DNA of 64,000 bases from an uncultured Lachnospiraceae bacterium (GCA_944380315.1 CALWHG010000001.1:1-64000), one strand, 5' to 3'. Numbered from the stretch's first letter, positions 53,627 through 61,736 are shown. Numbers and translations are program-made. The notes: generated from the letters alone by a model not told the origin.

Positions 53627-54586
53627 TCAGATATTTTCATATATGGGAGATGCTCCGGAAGCAGTAATCAAAAGCTCTCGGTCATTCGGAAAGATACTGC
53701 AGTGTCTTACCATTTCTTTGTGTATTGTTTCTGACAGATTCAAAGCATGATCTGTACGTCTGAACAATGAAAAGAGGACCCACAGTCTTCCGAGGCCATA
53801 AGAGGCATCTAACTTGCTGCAGCTTTTCAAGCAGGATGACAATTCGATCTTGCTTTCATCAGTTATGCGTATTTTCGCAGAAGATACATGGTTATAGACT
53901 CTTCCTCCATGAGCGCAAAGATTCCTGTATTCAAGAAACAGAAACAAGGAATCAAGAAAGAGTTCTATGGTATATCGATTTATACGGTCTGGCGATAGCG
54001 GATAAAGCTTTTGTATTATATCTTTTTTTATCTCTGGTTTTTGAAGCCTTATAAAATTAACTAAAGTACTGAAATATAAACTTTTAAAAAGCACCCAAGG
54101 AGGTACATTTCCATACTTTTCTCTATGATGCTTTATAGGATCTTTATTTGAACAGCAGGTTTTCTTAAGGATGTCTATGATCGCAGGCAGGGAAAACTGA
54201 TATAGCGTTGATCTCCTGTTTTGATAATGCGCTAACTTAAGATATTCATTCTGATCGGTCGAGATCTGCTCAGCTATGACATTTGCAGTAATTGATTTCA
54301 GGCTTTCTTCAAGATCAAGTAGGATGATCATGATCTGATTCCTTATAACATGATCCATACAGAATAAAGAGTATATATGCTCAAAGCTTATACCCGTATT
54401 ATAATGCTCTGATCCGCTTGGATCCCGATAAGTATAAAGATCCTTATAGCCATTGATGATGTTGTAGTAGCCATAATCGGACAGAACGGTCCTTGCCAGC
54501 TCTTCGGATCCAAAAAGGAGTCCACGGGACTTGAGAAGGTCTATTTGTTGGGATATGGTCGTGTGCTTTTGAATGGTCCTGATCAT
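53627..54586 (-). CDS. AbiF/AbiD-type abortive-infection protein (Abi_2 family, HEPN)
   Basis: 319 residues. The N-terminus (TISQQIDLLKSRGLLFGSEE, then LSDYGYYNIINGYKDLY) and HIYSLFCMDHVIRNQIMIILLDLEESLK are characteristic of Abi_2. The HEPN ribonuclease motif RNLCAH (Arg221, His226) is present, preceded by PPWVLFKSLYFSTL. Such proteins abort phage infection in lactococci. Start at 54586, immediately after the T-run of a terminator hairpin whose 3' arm contains the AGGA ribosome site. AT-rich and unlike the flanking polysaccharide genes; probably acquired horizontally. It is paired with a small upstream RNA (54587-54656). Confidence 0.88.
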   Translation of the reverse strand: MIRTIQKHTTISQQIDLLKSRGLLFGSEELARTVLSDYGYYNIINGYKDLYTYRDPSGSEHYNTGISFEHIYSLFCMDHVIRNQIMIILLDLEESLKSITANVIAEQISTDQNEYLKLAHYQNRRSTLYQFSLPAIIDILKKTCCSNKDPIKHHREKYGNVPPWVLFKSLYFSTLVNFIRLQKPEIKKDIIQKLYPLSPDRINRYTIELFLDSLFLFLEYRNLCAHGGRVYNHVSSAKIRITDESKIELSSCLKSCSKLDASYGLGRLWVLFSLFRRTDHALNLSETIHKEMVRHCSIFPNDRELLITASGASPIYENI

Positions 54587-54656
54587 AAAAAGAGTCCTAA
54601 AGCTTATGCCTTAGAACCCGATAATGTGACCGCCCAGCAGTCATTTCCTAATTGAT
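54587..54656 (-). ncRNA. AbiF-associated structured small RNA (abiF RNA motif candidate)
   Basis: Reading the minus strand from a consensus promoter, about 70 bases form two hairpins and stop just before the abiF start codon. Hairpin 1: TGACTGC-TGG-GCGGTCA (54643-54627). Hairpin 2: 12-bp stem with an ATAA loop (54619-54592), arms GGGTTCTAAGGC and GCTTTAGGACTC, followed by TTTTT (54591-54587). It looks like an intrinsic terminator, so most transcripts should end as a free small RNA. A structured RNA called the abiF motif is known upstream of Abi_2 genes; the match here is by position and fold, from memory, not by a covariance search. No protein-coding capacity. Confidence 0.72.
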
Positions 54657-54662
54657 ATCCTA

Positions 54663-54691
54663 AGTATAATAAGCTTTGAAAAGATTGTCAA
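54663..54691 (-). promoter_or_regulatory. Promoter of the AbiF RNA and abiF
   Basis: Minus strand: -35 TTGACA (54691-54686), 17 bases, -10 TATACT (54668-54663). The near-consensus promoter should start transcription near 54656. It is the only one for the unit. The remaining bases to 54803 are AT-rich with nothing else recognised. Confidence 0.85.
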
Positions 54692-54803
54692 GTTAGATGA
54701 AGTTGCGAAATGATTATGATATAGATCGAAATCAAATCAAAATTTGATATATAGATAGAATATATAAAGTATATCATGCTCTGTTTTAAAATCCAAGCGA
54801 TTA

Positions 54804-54833
54804 TTGACAAACTCGCCCCGGGCACATTAATAT
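54804..54833 (+). promoter_or_regulatory. Promoter of the HtrA gene
   Basis: -35 TTGACA (54804-54809), 18 bases, -10 TAATAT (54828-54833). Gives a leader of about 130 bases before the start at 54970. Within the leader, a GC hairpin (54918-54942) and a CTTATC/GATAAG stem (54942-54962) that holds the GAGGAGG ribosome site in its loop are notable. Confidence 0.6.
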
Positions 54834-54969
54834 ATTTCACAGAAATTTGTGAATTTGGACACAAATTAAACATATTACTAAGGTAAAACAGAGCCATAGC
54901 AAAAAATGAAAGCTACTGGCGGGTGCGCCGAGACGCCCCGCCTTATCACAGAGGAGGATAAGAAAGAAC

Positions 54970-56505
54970 ATGAAAAGGTGGATACAGATCATAGCGTCGG
55001 CGCTGGTCTTTGGCCTGATAGCAGGCGGAGTCATGGTAGGGCTCAACGTGGCGGCTACCAACTCAGGACTTGTGGCCCAGAGCCAGCCTCAGCAGCAGAT
55101 AGAGGAGACCCAGCCCGAGACAGAGGCTGAGACCAGTCAGGAGGAGTCCGAAAGGGAGAACACAGGCGCAGCAGCGGATGTGACAGCTGCCGAGGTCCTG
55201 GACGTGTCTGACATAGTCGAGGATGCCATGCCTTCGGTAGTCAGCATCACAAATACCATGCTGATCACCCAGAGAGGCTACTCCAGCATATTTGATTATT
55301 TCTATGGCGGAGGCCAGGCTTATCAGTATGAGGTGCCCGCTTCAGGCTCAGGCATCATCATCCAGAAGACTGACAACGCACTGCTCATAGTTACAAATAA
55401 CCACGTGGTAGAGGATTCAAATGAGCTGTCCGTGACATTCGTTGACGGCACCACAGTGGATGCACAGATAAACGGCACGGACGCTTCCATGGATGTGGCA
55501 GTCATATCAGTGCCCATCGCAGACATCCCCGAGGAGACTCTGGATGCCATAAAGGTGGCAAAGCTCTATACGGAGGATGATCTGAAGGTAGGACAGGGCG
55601 TCATAGCCATAGGCAATGCCCTGGGCTACGGACAGTCAGTGACCGTGGGTTACATCTCAGCTCTTGACCGCGAGATCAAGACCGATGAGGGTACTAACTC
55701 AGGACTCATACAGGTAGACGCAGCTATCAACCCCGGCAACTCCGGCGGAGCGTTGCTCAACATGAACGGAGAGGTCATAGGCATAAATGAGGCCAAGGCC
55801 TCAGGCACCAACGTAGAGGGCATGGGCTACTCCATCCCCATATCCAAGGCCATGACCGTCATCCAAAACCTGTCCAAGGAGCAGATACCCGAGGAGGAGC
55901 AGGGAGCCTTGGGCGTATACGTAAGCACCATATCCGACTCAGCATCCCAGATGTATAACCTTCCTCAGGGAGCCATGATCACCGGCTTCTCTAATGAGGA
56001 GATGGAGGGCTACGAGGACACCGAGCTTACCCCCAGCGCAGCAAAGGAGGCAGGACTCAGAAAGAGCGATGTCATAACCTCAGTCGAGGGCCAGGCCGTA
56101 GGCTCCGGAGACGAGCTTCAGTCAGTGATCAAGTTCTATGCGGCAGGCGAGACTGTCTCCGTCACCTACGAGAGACTCATAGACGGCGAATGGACCGAGC
56201 AGACCGCAGAGATCACCCTCAACCATAAGGCAGGCACAAAGTCCGGTTCGGGCAATGATGCCGGAGCCGAGGGCGGCGCAGATCTGGGCCTCCCCGACAA
56301 CGGACTGGACGAGAGGAACGGTTCCGGAAACGAGAAGCTTCCTGAGCCCGGCGACATACAGGTGCCCGAAGAGAGTGGAGCCGAAGAGCCCGAGTCACCA
56401 GAGACTCCTGAGTCAGGTTCCGACAGCGAGGACGGCTCTCAGGACTCCGGAGAAGGAGACATATACGATCTATTCAGAGAGTTCCTTGAGCAGTACGGAA
56501 ACTAA
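54970..56505 (+). CDS. htrA: HtrA/DegP-type serine protease (S1C family)
   Basis: 511 residues. N-terminal membrane anchor (about 4-30), Glu/Gln-rich linker, trypsin-like domain with catalytic His145 (TNNHVVEDS), Asp175 (DASMDVAVI) and Ser258 (NPGNSGGALL), one PDZ domain (about 300-405), and a disordered acidic C-terminal tail (about 415-500). It degrades or refolds damaged exported proteins at the cell surface. GAGGAGGATAAG precedes the ATG. The single PDZ plus long tail is somewhat longer than usual Firmicutes HtrA. Confidence 0.95.
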   Translation: MKRWIQIIASALVFGLIAGGVMVGLNVAATNSGLVAQSQPQQQIEETQPETEAETSQEESERENTGAAADVTAAEVLDVSDIVEDAMPSVVSITNTMLITQRGYSSIFDYFYGGGQAYQYEVPASGSGIIIQKTDNALLIVTNNHVVEDSNELSVTFVDGTTVDAQINGTDASMDVAVISVPIADIPEETLDAIKVAKLYTEDDLKVGQGVIAIGNALGYGQSVTVGYISALDREIKTDEGTNSGLIQVDAAINPGNSGGALLNMNGEVIGINEAKASGTNVEGMGYSIPISKAMTVIQNLSKEQIPEEEQGALGVYVSTISDSASQMYNLPQGAMITGFSNEEMEGYEDTELTPSAAKEAGLRKSDVITSVEGQAVGSGDELQSVIKFYAAGETVSVTYERLIDGEWTEQTAEITLNHKAGTKSGSGNDAGAEGGADLGLPDNGLDERNGSGNEKLPEPGDIQVPEESGAEEPESPETPESGSDSEDGSQDSGEGDIYDLFREFLEQYGN

Positions 56506-56579
56506 GCCAGGCTGCAGAGCAGGAGATACTCCTGAAAATGTCAAATGGCCTCAGGGCCACATATGAATGCACTATAACG

Positions 56580-56610
56580 AGGACCACCGCAGGATAACGG
56601 TGGTCCTTTT
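56580..56610 (+). terminator. Terminator of htrA
   Basis: Perfect 10-bp stem AGGACCACCG / CGGTGGTCCT with an 8-base loop, then TTT. It begins 74 bases after the htrA stop. Confidence 0.85.
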
Positions 56611-56659
56611 GCGTCCGGATGGAAAATTAAGTAAATCCGGCAAAATTAAGGAACAACAG

Positions 56660-56846
56660 TTCCTTAAAATGTTACTTAATTTTTGAAATAGATTACCTAA
56701 AATGGCTAAATAAGAAAAATATTTCCTTAATTTGTTTCTTAATTTTGAGTTTAACAAATTTATTTCCTTAAAACTTGACAACAGTTCCTTGATTTGTTAC
56801 TAAGTTTTGATTTTAAGTAATTGATTTCCTTAATTTCTGTTACATG
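56660..56846. repeat. Degenerate ~21-bp AT-rich direct-repeat array
   Basis: TTCCTT-led units start at 56660, 56723, 56764, 56785 and 56826; the intervals (63, 41, 21, 41) are close to multiples of 21. Related CTTAAT boxes (TTACTTAATTTT, TTCCTTAATTTG, TTTCTTAATTTT, TTCCTTGATTTG) recur. A TTAAGGAAC/GTTCCTTAA inverted pair begins it (56645-56668). No open reading frame fills this stretch; it leads into the type I toxin locus. Confidence 0.55.
56775..56803 (+). promoter_or_regulatory. Candidate promoter of the holin-like toxin
   Basis: -35 TTGACA (56775-56780), 17 bases, weak -10 TACTAA (56798-56803). It would give a ~50-base leader. It lies inside the degenerate repeat array. Confidence 0.4.
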
Positions 56847-56859
56847 AAATGAGGCTCGT

Positions 56860-56931
56860 ATAAGTGATTATGAGATGCTCATGGTGGTGCTTACCATCAT
56901 AGCTATCATCTTCAATATACGAAAAAGGTAA
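56860..56931 (+). CDS. Type I toxin, holin-like (Hol_Tox family), apparent ATA start
   Basis: 24 codons including stop. The peptide SDYEMLMVVLTIIAIIFNIRKR matches the short MSDYE-leading hydrophobic peptides of the holin-like toxin family in parts (SDYEML, one membrane helix, basic tail RKR). The position where ATG is expected reads ATA (56860-56862), 5 bases after GAGG. Upstream in frame is a stop, with no other start. The first in-frame ATG, four codons later, would give an 18-residue peptide. Either initiation at ATA is inefficient by design or the start has been lost. It is followed by a GGTAACCG/CGGTTACC terminator and covered by an antisense RNA. Confidence 0.65.
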   Translation: MSDYEMLMVVLTIIAIIFNIRKR

Positions 56932-57009
56932 CCGCCATTCCCCAATGACACGGTTACCTATCGTAACTGATTATTTGGGCTAGACCGTCTGCACAGTAGC
57001 CTCTTTACA
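56922..57009 (-). ncRNA. Antisense RNA antitoxin of the holin-like toxin
   Basis: Minus strand from a fully consensus promoter (57044-57016): about 88 bases that run through GTAAAGAGGCTACTG and end at the hairpin GGTAACCG...CGGTTACC followed by TTTTT (56926-56922). Its 3' part is complementary to the last codons and terminator of the toxin mRNA. On the mRNA strand, AGCCTC near 56997 can also pair with the toxin's GAGGCT ribosome-site region. This is the layout of TxpA/RatA-like type I systems. Confidence 0.72.
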
Positions 57010-57015
57010 AACAAA

Positions 57016-57044
57016 ATTATAAGAGCAAAGAAAGCCGTTGTCAA
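57016..57044 (-). promoter_or_regulatory. Promoter of the antisense RNA
   Basis: Minus strand: -35 TTGACA (57044-57039), exactly 17 bases, -10 TATAAT (57021-57016). Perfect consensus, in keeping with a strongly expressed, labile RNA antitoxin. The rest of 57045-57168 shows no gene. Confidence 0.88.
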
Positions 57045-57168
57045 TGGTTGTGAGCGAATACGGTTGACGTCAAAAACTGTTAAGAGCAAAAACCAGCAGT
57101 ATGTAAAGGCCCAAATCCTTACAAATCATTAAAAAAACCGTGAAAAGGAGCGATTTTTCCGGCGCAGT

Positions 57169-57178
57169 ATGCTATAAT
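57169..57178 (+). promoter_or_regulatory. Extended -10 promoter of the 57.2-kb lipoprotein gene
   Basis: TGCTATAAT (TG at 57170-57171, TATAAT 57173-57178) is an extended -10 element; no -35 is evident. It lies 38 bases before the ATG at 57216. Confidence 0.6.
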
Positions 57179-57215
57179 CTCTTAGCTAAAGAAAAATACA
57201 AAGGATGAAATATAC

Positions 57216-57788
57216 ATGAAGTACAGACTTAAGACCATAAAGATGCTCATAGCCGCAGCGGTGCTCGGTGCCGCGGCGCTCATGACCGGCTGCGTGCCCC
57301 AGGAGAGGACCTCGGTGGCCATAACTCCTGACCTGGAGGGAAGGGCCGGAGCAGACATAGATTTCGTACAGGTACACAACGATGTCATGGAGGCCTTCGG
57401 AGATGCAAGCCCCTACGTATTTATCACGGACTGCGTGGTGGACGGCACCAACGAGCCAAAGACAGTGACCATCACGGCTACCTGCCTTGATGAGGCCGTG
57501 GAGGAGGATGCGGAGCACTTTGCTGCAGCTGCCATCAGGAGGACCTCGGCGGCCATGGCCGTACAGGCTGTGGAGTACGAGCCCGGAGATCAGACCGACT
57601 TTGGCAATGTCTGGGACAGCTTTGAGCTCAAGCTCACGGTAAAGAGAGACAGCGCTCCCGAGGGAGAGTACCTGCTGGAGCTTGACATACCCGCAGGAGA
57701 GGAGATACCCCTGGATCCCGACTACGAAAGCTACGAGGAGAGCTGGGAAGAGCAGCGGGACATGATACTGCAGAACACAGTATATTAA
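57216..57788 (+). CDS. Putative lipoprotein of unknown function
   Basis: 190 residues. Signal MKYRLKTIKMLIAAAVLGA followed by AALMTGC gives a good lipobox with Cys at about 26. The mature part is acidic (TPDLEGRAGADIDFVQ..., ending SYEESWEEQRDMILQ) and shows no motif I recognise; a Tyr/Glu-rich end and a VDGTNEPKTVTITATC strand suggest a small beta domain. It precedes the Wzy-like gene and may act at the envelope. Confidence 0.8.
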   Translation: MKYRLKTIKMLIAAAVLGAAALMTGCVPQERTSVAITPDLEGRAGADIDFVQVHNDVMEAFGDASPYVFITDCVVDGTNEPKTVTITATCLDEAVEEDAEHFAAAAIRRTSAAMAVQAVEYEPGDQTDFGNVWDSFELKLTVKRDSAPEGEYLLELDIPAGEEIPLDPDYESYEESWEEQRDMILQNTVY

Positions 57789-57883
57789 AGGAAAATGCAT
57801 AAGGAAAGCAATGCCGGCGCTGAGGCGACGGCTTTTGCTGTATTTATAGGTAAAGAGTTCAGGAGGGCAGGACAGGGCATAAG

Positions 57884-59674
57884 ATGAAGGAAAGCAAGGC
57901 GAAAAACATCATAGGAAAGCTTACGGAGGCCTATGTGGTCTTTTTTGTGGTGGCATTTCCCCTGTTCGTACATGACAAGTACTTCAGCATACTCAACGAC
58001 AAGTTTTATCTCTTCTGGGTGAGCTGCGCCATGCTGGTGGGAGCGTCGGTCATAGTGGTGCTCGCCTGCGCCTTTACGGCATCGGGCAGATCATCCGACA
58101 AGGCGTCAGAAAAGGCATCTGGAAAAGCCACAGGCAAAAGGGGCTTTGGCGGCATCCGGCTGACACTCAGGACCCCGGACAAGTTCTTCCTGGTGTTCAT
58201 GGCGGTGAGCATAGTCTCCACCGCAGTCTCCGAGTACCCCTACGAGGCCTTTTGGGGACAGTACGGACGCTATCAGGGCCTGTTTACCTGGCTGTTTTAT
58301 GGAGCGCTCTACGTGCTCATATCAAGGTTCTACAGGGCTAAGCGCAGGCACATGGACCTGTTCCTTGTGGTCGGAGCACTGCTGTCCCTGTGGGGCATAA
58401 CCGACTACCTGGGCTTTGACATATTTGGGTGGAGGGATGCCATAGGGGATCCGGACTTCCTCTACAGCTTTTCCTCCGGCATAGGCAACATCAACTCGCT
58501 GACCCTCATGTTGGCTCTCTATATGGGGGCTTCGGCAGTCATGTTCCTGTCAGAGCAGAGAGGCGATGGGACAGAGGCGGTGAGCGATCGGCAGAGCCTC
58601 ATACGTAAGGTGCTTTATGGGGCGACACTGTTCCTCAGCTTCATGGCTGAGATCATGGCCCTTTCGGACAATGCTGTCCTGGCCGTAGGCCTGCTCCTCT
58701 ACCTGCTACCCTTCTATGCCTGGAGGGACAGGCGGGGAGTGAGGGATTACCTCCTGGTGCTGACCCTTTTTGCGGGAGCCCTGTTTTTGTCGGGACTCCT
58801 CAGGACTTATATAAATGACTACAACTGGGCGGTCTACAGGGAGACGGGAGAATATCCCTTCGACCTGGCTCCCGAGAGCCTGAGCGGCATACTCATGTCC
58901 ATAGCTACCACTCAAAATGTCATCTGCGGGCAGCTGACCATCATATGCCTCTGCCTGGCAGCATTTTCATATTTCCTGAGCATATCGGGCTACAGGCGGA
59001 GACAGAAGTCGGAGCTCTCCACCTATACCTATGGAGACTATGAGACCGAGAGCCTGGGCAGGACTCCCAGATATATCTGGGGAGCTTTCGGGGCACTGTG
59101 CCTTGCGGCCATCATATGGGTGTTTTACGATGCCAACACAGGCGGGCATCCGGAGATATATGGCCCCTATGCCAACATTTTCATATTCAGTGACTACTGG
59201 GGCACCAACAGAGGCTACAACTGGAAGCTGCTCTTGAGCTACTTTTTGGCATTTCTCCTGCTTCGGAAGCTGATCGGGGCCGGGCCCGAGACCTACGGGG
59301 TCTATACCAGCGTGAGAGACTACTACACCATGATAGAGACCACCAACGAGACCTATGACTCCCCTCACAATGAGCTCCTGCAGCATCTGTTCAGCGTGGG
59401 CATCATAGGCACCATAGGCTACTACGGCGGGCTGATCACGGCTACACTGAGGGGCATCTTCGGAAGGGAGGCCAACGCCATATCCGCGGCCTGCGGCTTC
59501 GGAGTGCTCTGCTATACGGCAGGAGCCATGATAGCCATCAGCGCACCTACGGTGACCCCCATGATGATACTGCTCCTCTCCATATGCGTGGGAGAGAGCC
59601 ATAGAGAGGACAGAGATCAGGGCGACAAAGCTGGAAGCAAGAAGCCCTCAGGTACATCTAAACAGAAGAGATGA
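57884..59674 (+). CDS. O-antigen ligase/polymerase-like membrane protein (Wzy family)
   Basis: 596 residues with about twelve hydrophobic segments. The Wzy_C signature PHNELLQHLFSVGIIGTIGYYGG lies near residue 490 after a large extracellular loop (about 300-470), the usual arrangement. Upstream, an RGKRG-type basic loop (about 65-95) is lysine-rich. It would polymerise or ligate the undecaprenyl-linked repeat units made by the neighbouring glycosyltransferases. Overlaps the fic gene by 4 bases. Confidence 0.85.
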   Translation: MKESKAKNIIGKLTEAYVVFFVVAFPLFVHDKYFSILNDKFYLFWVSCAMLVGASVIVVLACAFTASGRSSDKASEKASGKATGKRGFGGIRLTLRTPDKFFLVFMAVSIVSTAVSEYPYEAFWGQYGRYQGLFTWLFYGALYVLISRFYRAKRRHMDLFLVVGALLSLWGITDYLGFDIFGWRDAIGDPDFLYSFSSGIGNINSLTLMLALYMGASAVMFLSEQRGDGTEAVSDRQSLIRKVLYGATLFLSFMAEIMALSDNAVLAVGLLLYLLPFYAWRDRRGVRDYLLVLTLFAGALFLSGLLRTYINDYNWAVYRETGEYPFDLAPESLSGILMSIATTQNVICGQLTIICLCLAAFSYFLSISGYRRRQKSELSTYTYGDYETESLGRTPRYIWGAFGALCLAAIIWVFYDANTGGHPEIYGPYANIFIFSDYWGTNRGYNWKLLLSYFLAFLLLRKLIGAGPETYGVYTSVRDYYTMIETTNETYDSPHNELLQHLFSVGIIGTIGYYGGLITATLRGIFGREANAISAACGFGVLCYTAGAMIAISAPTVTPMMILLLSICVGESHREDRDQGDKAGSKKPSGTSKQKR

Positions 59675-60468
59675 ACATCAATCATTTACTGGAAAAAAGC
59701 ATAGATGAGCTGAACGATGCTGAACAGCGGGATATAGTGGCTGAGCTTAGAGAAAGGCTTGGGATCGAGCTTGCAAGGGATGACCGGAGCGGCATATATG
59801 CCAGGACTCAGACCGACATGGCTTATAACTCCAACAGGATAGAGGGAAGCACACTGACTCCTGATCAGACCGCATCTCTGTTTTATACGGGCACAGTCAG
59901 GGCTTCGGCCGGGGAGGTCTACAGGGCCAAGGACATAGAGGAGATGACCGGGCATTTTGCCATGTTCAACCATATGCTCAGGACCTTTAAGGAGCCTCTA
60001 TCGGAGGAGCTCATAAAGAGCTATCACTATCGGCTCAAGGCAGGAGTCTTTGAGGATGTGGCCAATGGCTATCCCATAGGGGAATATAAATCCAGACAGA
60101 ACATGGTCGCTGACATAGATACTGCGAGGCCCGATGAGGTGCCAGAGCGCATGAGGGAGCTCATAGCCTCGTATGAGAGCGGGGCTGAGATAACTCTTTC
60201 GGAGCTGGCAGCAGTTCATGCCGACTTTGAACATATCCATCCTTTCCAGGATGGCAATGGCAGAGTGGGCCGTATGCTGCTCTTTAAGGAATGTCTCAGG
60301 CAGGGCATAGTGCCGGTCATCATAAGGGACAGCGACAAGGCAGAATATTCTATGGCGCTCAACAGAGCCCAGAAGACGGAAGATACGGACGAGCTTTGCG
60401 CCTTTTTCAGAAAAGAGCAGCAGACATACCTTGAGGAGCTCAGGAAGTTCCTGTGGGTATATGGGTAA
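59671..60468 (+). CDS. Fic family protein (AMP-transferase-like)
   Basis: 265 residues. Active-site motif HPFQDGNGRVGR (His190 to Arg201) is intact. An N-terminal inhibitory helix motif SNRIEG (residues 54-59, Ser-x3-Glu-Gly) sits before it, marking a class II, self-inhibited Fic protein. Such enzymes add AMP or other groups to proteins; targets unknown. The start overlaps the stop of the Wzy-like gene (ATGA), so it is expressed with the polysaccharide genes. Confidence 0.92.
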   Translation: MNINHLLEKSIDELNDAEQRDIVAELRERLGIELARDDRSGIYARTQTDMAYNSNRIEGSTLTPDQTASLFYTGTVRASAGEVYRAKDIEEMTGHFAMFNHMLRTFKEPLSEELIKSYHYRLKAGVFEDVANGYPIGEYKSRQNMVADIDTARPDEVPERMRELIASYESGAEITLSELAAVHADFEHIHPFQDGNGRVGRMLLFKECLRQGIVPVIIRDSDKAEYSMALNRAQKTEDTDELCAFFRKEQQTYLEELRKFLWVYG

Positions 60469-60560
60469 ATGCAGCTGTAGGGCAGATGCACACAGATCAG
60501 AAGTAAGTCATAGGGCTTTATGTGGTTCTTGAGCAGAGCAGGATATAACAGAGGTAGAGA

Positions 60561-61727
60561 TTGATCAATATAGATAATGACAACGTATATAGTGACAATG
60601 CGCACAAGGACAGCGGCCTCATAAGCGTGATCATGCCGGTCTATAACTGCGAAGGGACCCTTAGGCGGGCTGCGGAGTCCATACTGAGCCAGAGCCATGG
60701 GGATATGGAGCTCATACTGGTGGATGACGGATCCACGGACGGGAGCCGGGAGGTCTGTCGAGATCTGGTGGACAGCTACGACAGGGTGACGGCCATAAGG
60801 GAGTTAAACAAGGGCCCGGCGGCTGCCCGTAACCGGGGCCTGGAGGTAGCCAGGGGCCAGTACATAGGCTTCATGGACGGAGACGACGTAGCCCTGCCAA
60901 GGATGTATGAACTGCTCCTTTCGGACCTTGAGTCCACAGGCGCTGATATAGCGGTCTGCGGTTTTGAGGGAGTTGAGGAGCCTGCAGAGAGCCCAGCTTC
61001 CATGCCGGTGACCGCTGGTTCTGCTGTGGCTATGACCGCAGCACCAGGTAGGCTCAACTCCTCTGGACAGCAGGGGCAGCATAACAGTGCATGCCACGGG
61101 CAAAACCACTGCCAGAGCCAGGAGCCAGAGCTCCTGACCGACAGGGCCAGCATAGAGCGCAGGCTTGTGGATAAGTATAAGGGCTTTGGATGGAGCCTGT
61201 GGAACAAGCTCTACCGGGCAGAGCTCATCAAGGACATATGCTTTGATGAGAGCCTGCACATATGCGAGGATCTGAGATTCAACGCAGAGGCGATAGCGAA
61301 GGCCGGCAGCCTAAGCCTCAGAAAGGACAGACTCTATCTATACAACACTGGCTCGGAGGGCCTCAGCAAGGCCCCTGATACAGATCACTATGTGGCAGCA
61401 GCAGAGGCCATAGACCATACGCTTCCGCTTCTGACAGACCGGGAGGCGGCAGACAGGCTTCGGGCAGAGGGCTTGGCCCAGCTCCTCATGGGAGCGGAGA
61501 CCGCCCTGCTTACGGGCAGACAGTCGGAGCTCAGGGACATAAGGAAGCTATGCCAGGGCAGAGCCAGCAAATCAGCAGAAAGGTATCTGAGAGCCGATGA
61601 AAAGCTCCTCCTTCGGGCGCTGCTGGCATCAAGGGGCGCTTACAGCGCCATCTACCACATGGAGCTCCCCCTGAAGCTTCTTATGGGCGGCGGTGTGCTT
61701 TATAAGAGACATAAGCGCAGGGCGTAG
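60561..61727 (+). CDS. Family 2 glycosyltransferase with Gln/His-rich insertion
   Basis: 388 residues. GT-A domain: ISVIMPVYNCEGTLRRAAESIL, LILVDDGSTDGSREV, FMDGDDVALPRMYELL. Start at TTG 60561, with GAGG 7 bases upstream; there is no ATG or GTG before the conserved start. Residues about 130-180 contain an unusual low-complexity insertion (GQQGQHNSACHGQNHCQSQ) not seen in typical relatives. The C-terminal acceptor half is retained (ERRLVDKYKGFGWSLWNKLYR). Part of the polysaccharide set. Confidence 0.85.
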   Translation: MINIDNDNVYSDNAHKDSGLISVIMPVYNCEGTLRRAAESILSQSHGDMELILVDDGSTDGSREVCRDLVDSYDRVTAIRELNKGPAAARNRGLEVARGQYIGFMDGDDVALPRMYELLLSDLESTGADIAVCGFEGVEEPAESPASMPVTAGSAVAMTAAPGRLNSSGQQGQHNSACHGQNHCQSQEPELLTDRASIERRLVDKYKGFGWSLWNKLYRAELIKDICFDESLHICEDLRFNAEAIAKAGSLSLRKDRLYLYNTGSEGLSKAPDTDHYVAAAEAIDHTLPLLTDREAADRLRAEGLAQLLMGAETALLTGRQSELRDIRKLCQGRASKSAERYLRADEKLLLRALLASRGAYSAIYHMELPLKLLMGGGVLYKRHKRRA

Positions 61728-61736
61728 GCAGTTTCC

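Noticed and set aside
9415..56540. A 15-base string (acattttcaggagca or its complement) near 9419, 32947, 39463 and 56527
   Set aside because: A few shared 15-mers are expected by chance in this length and composition; flanks do not match and one copy is inside a coding sequence.
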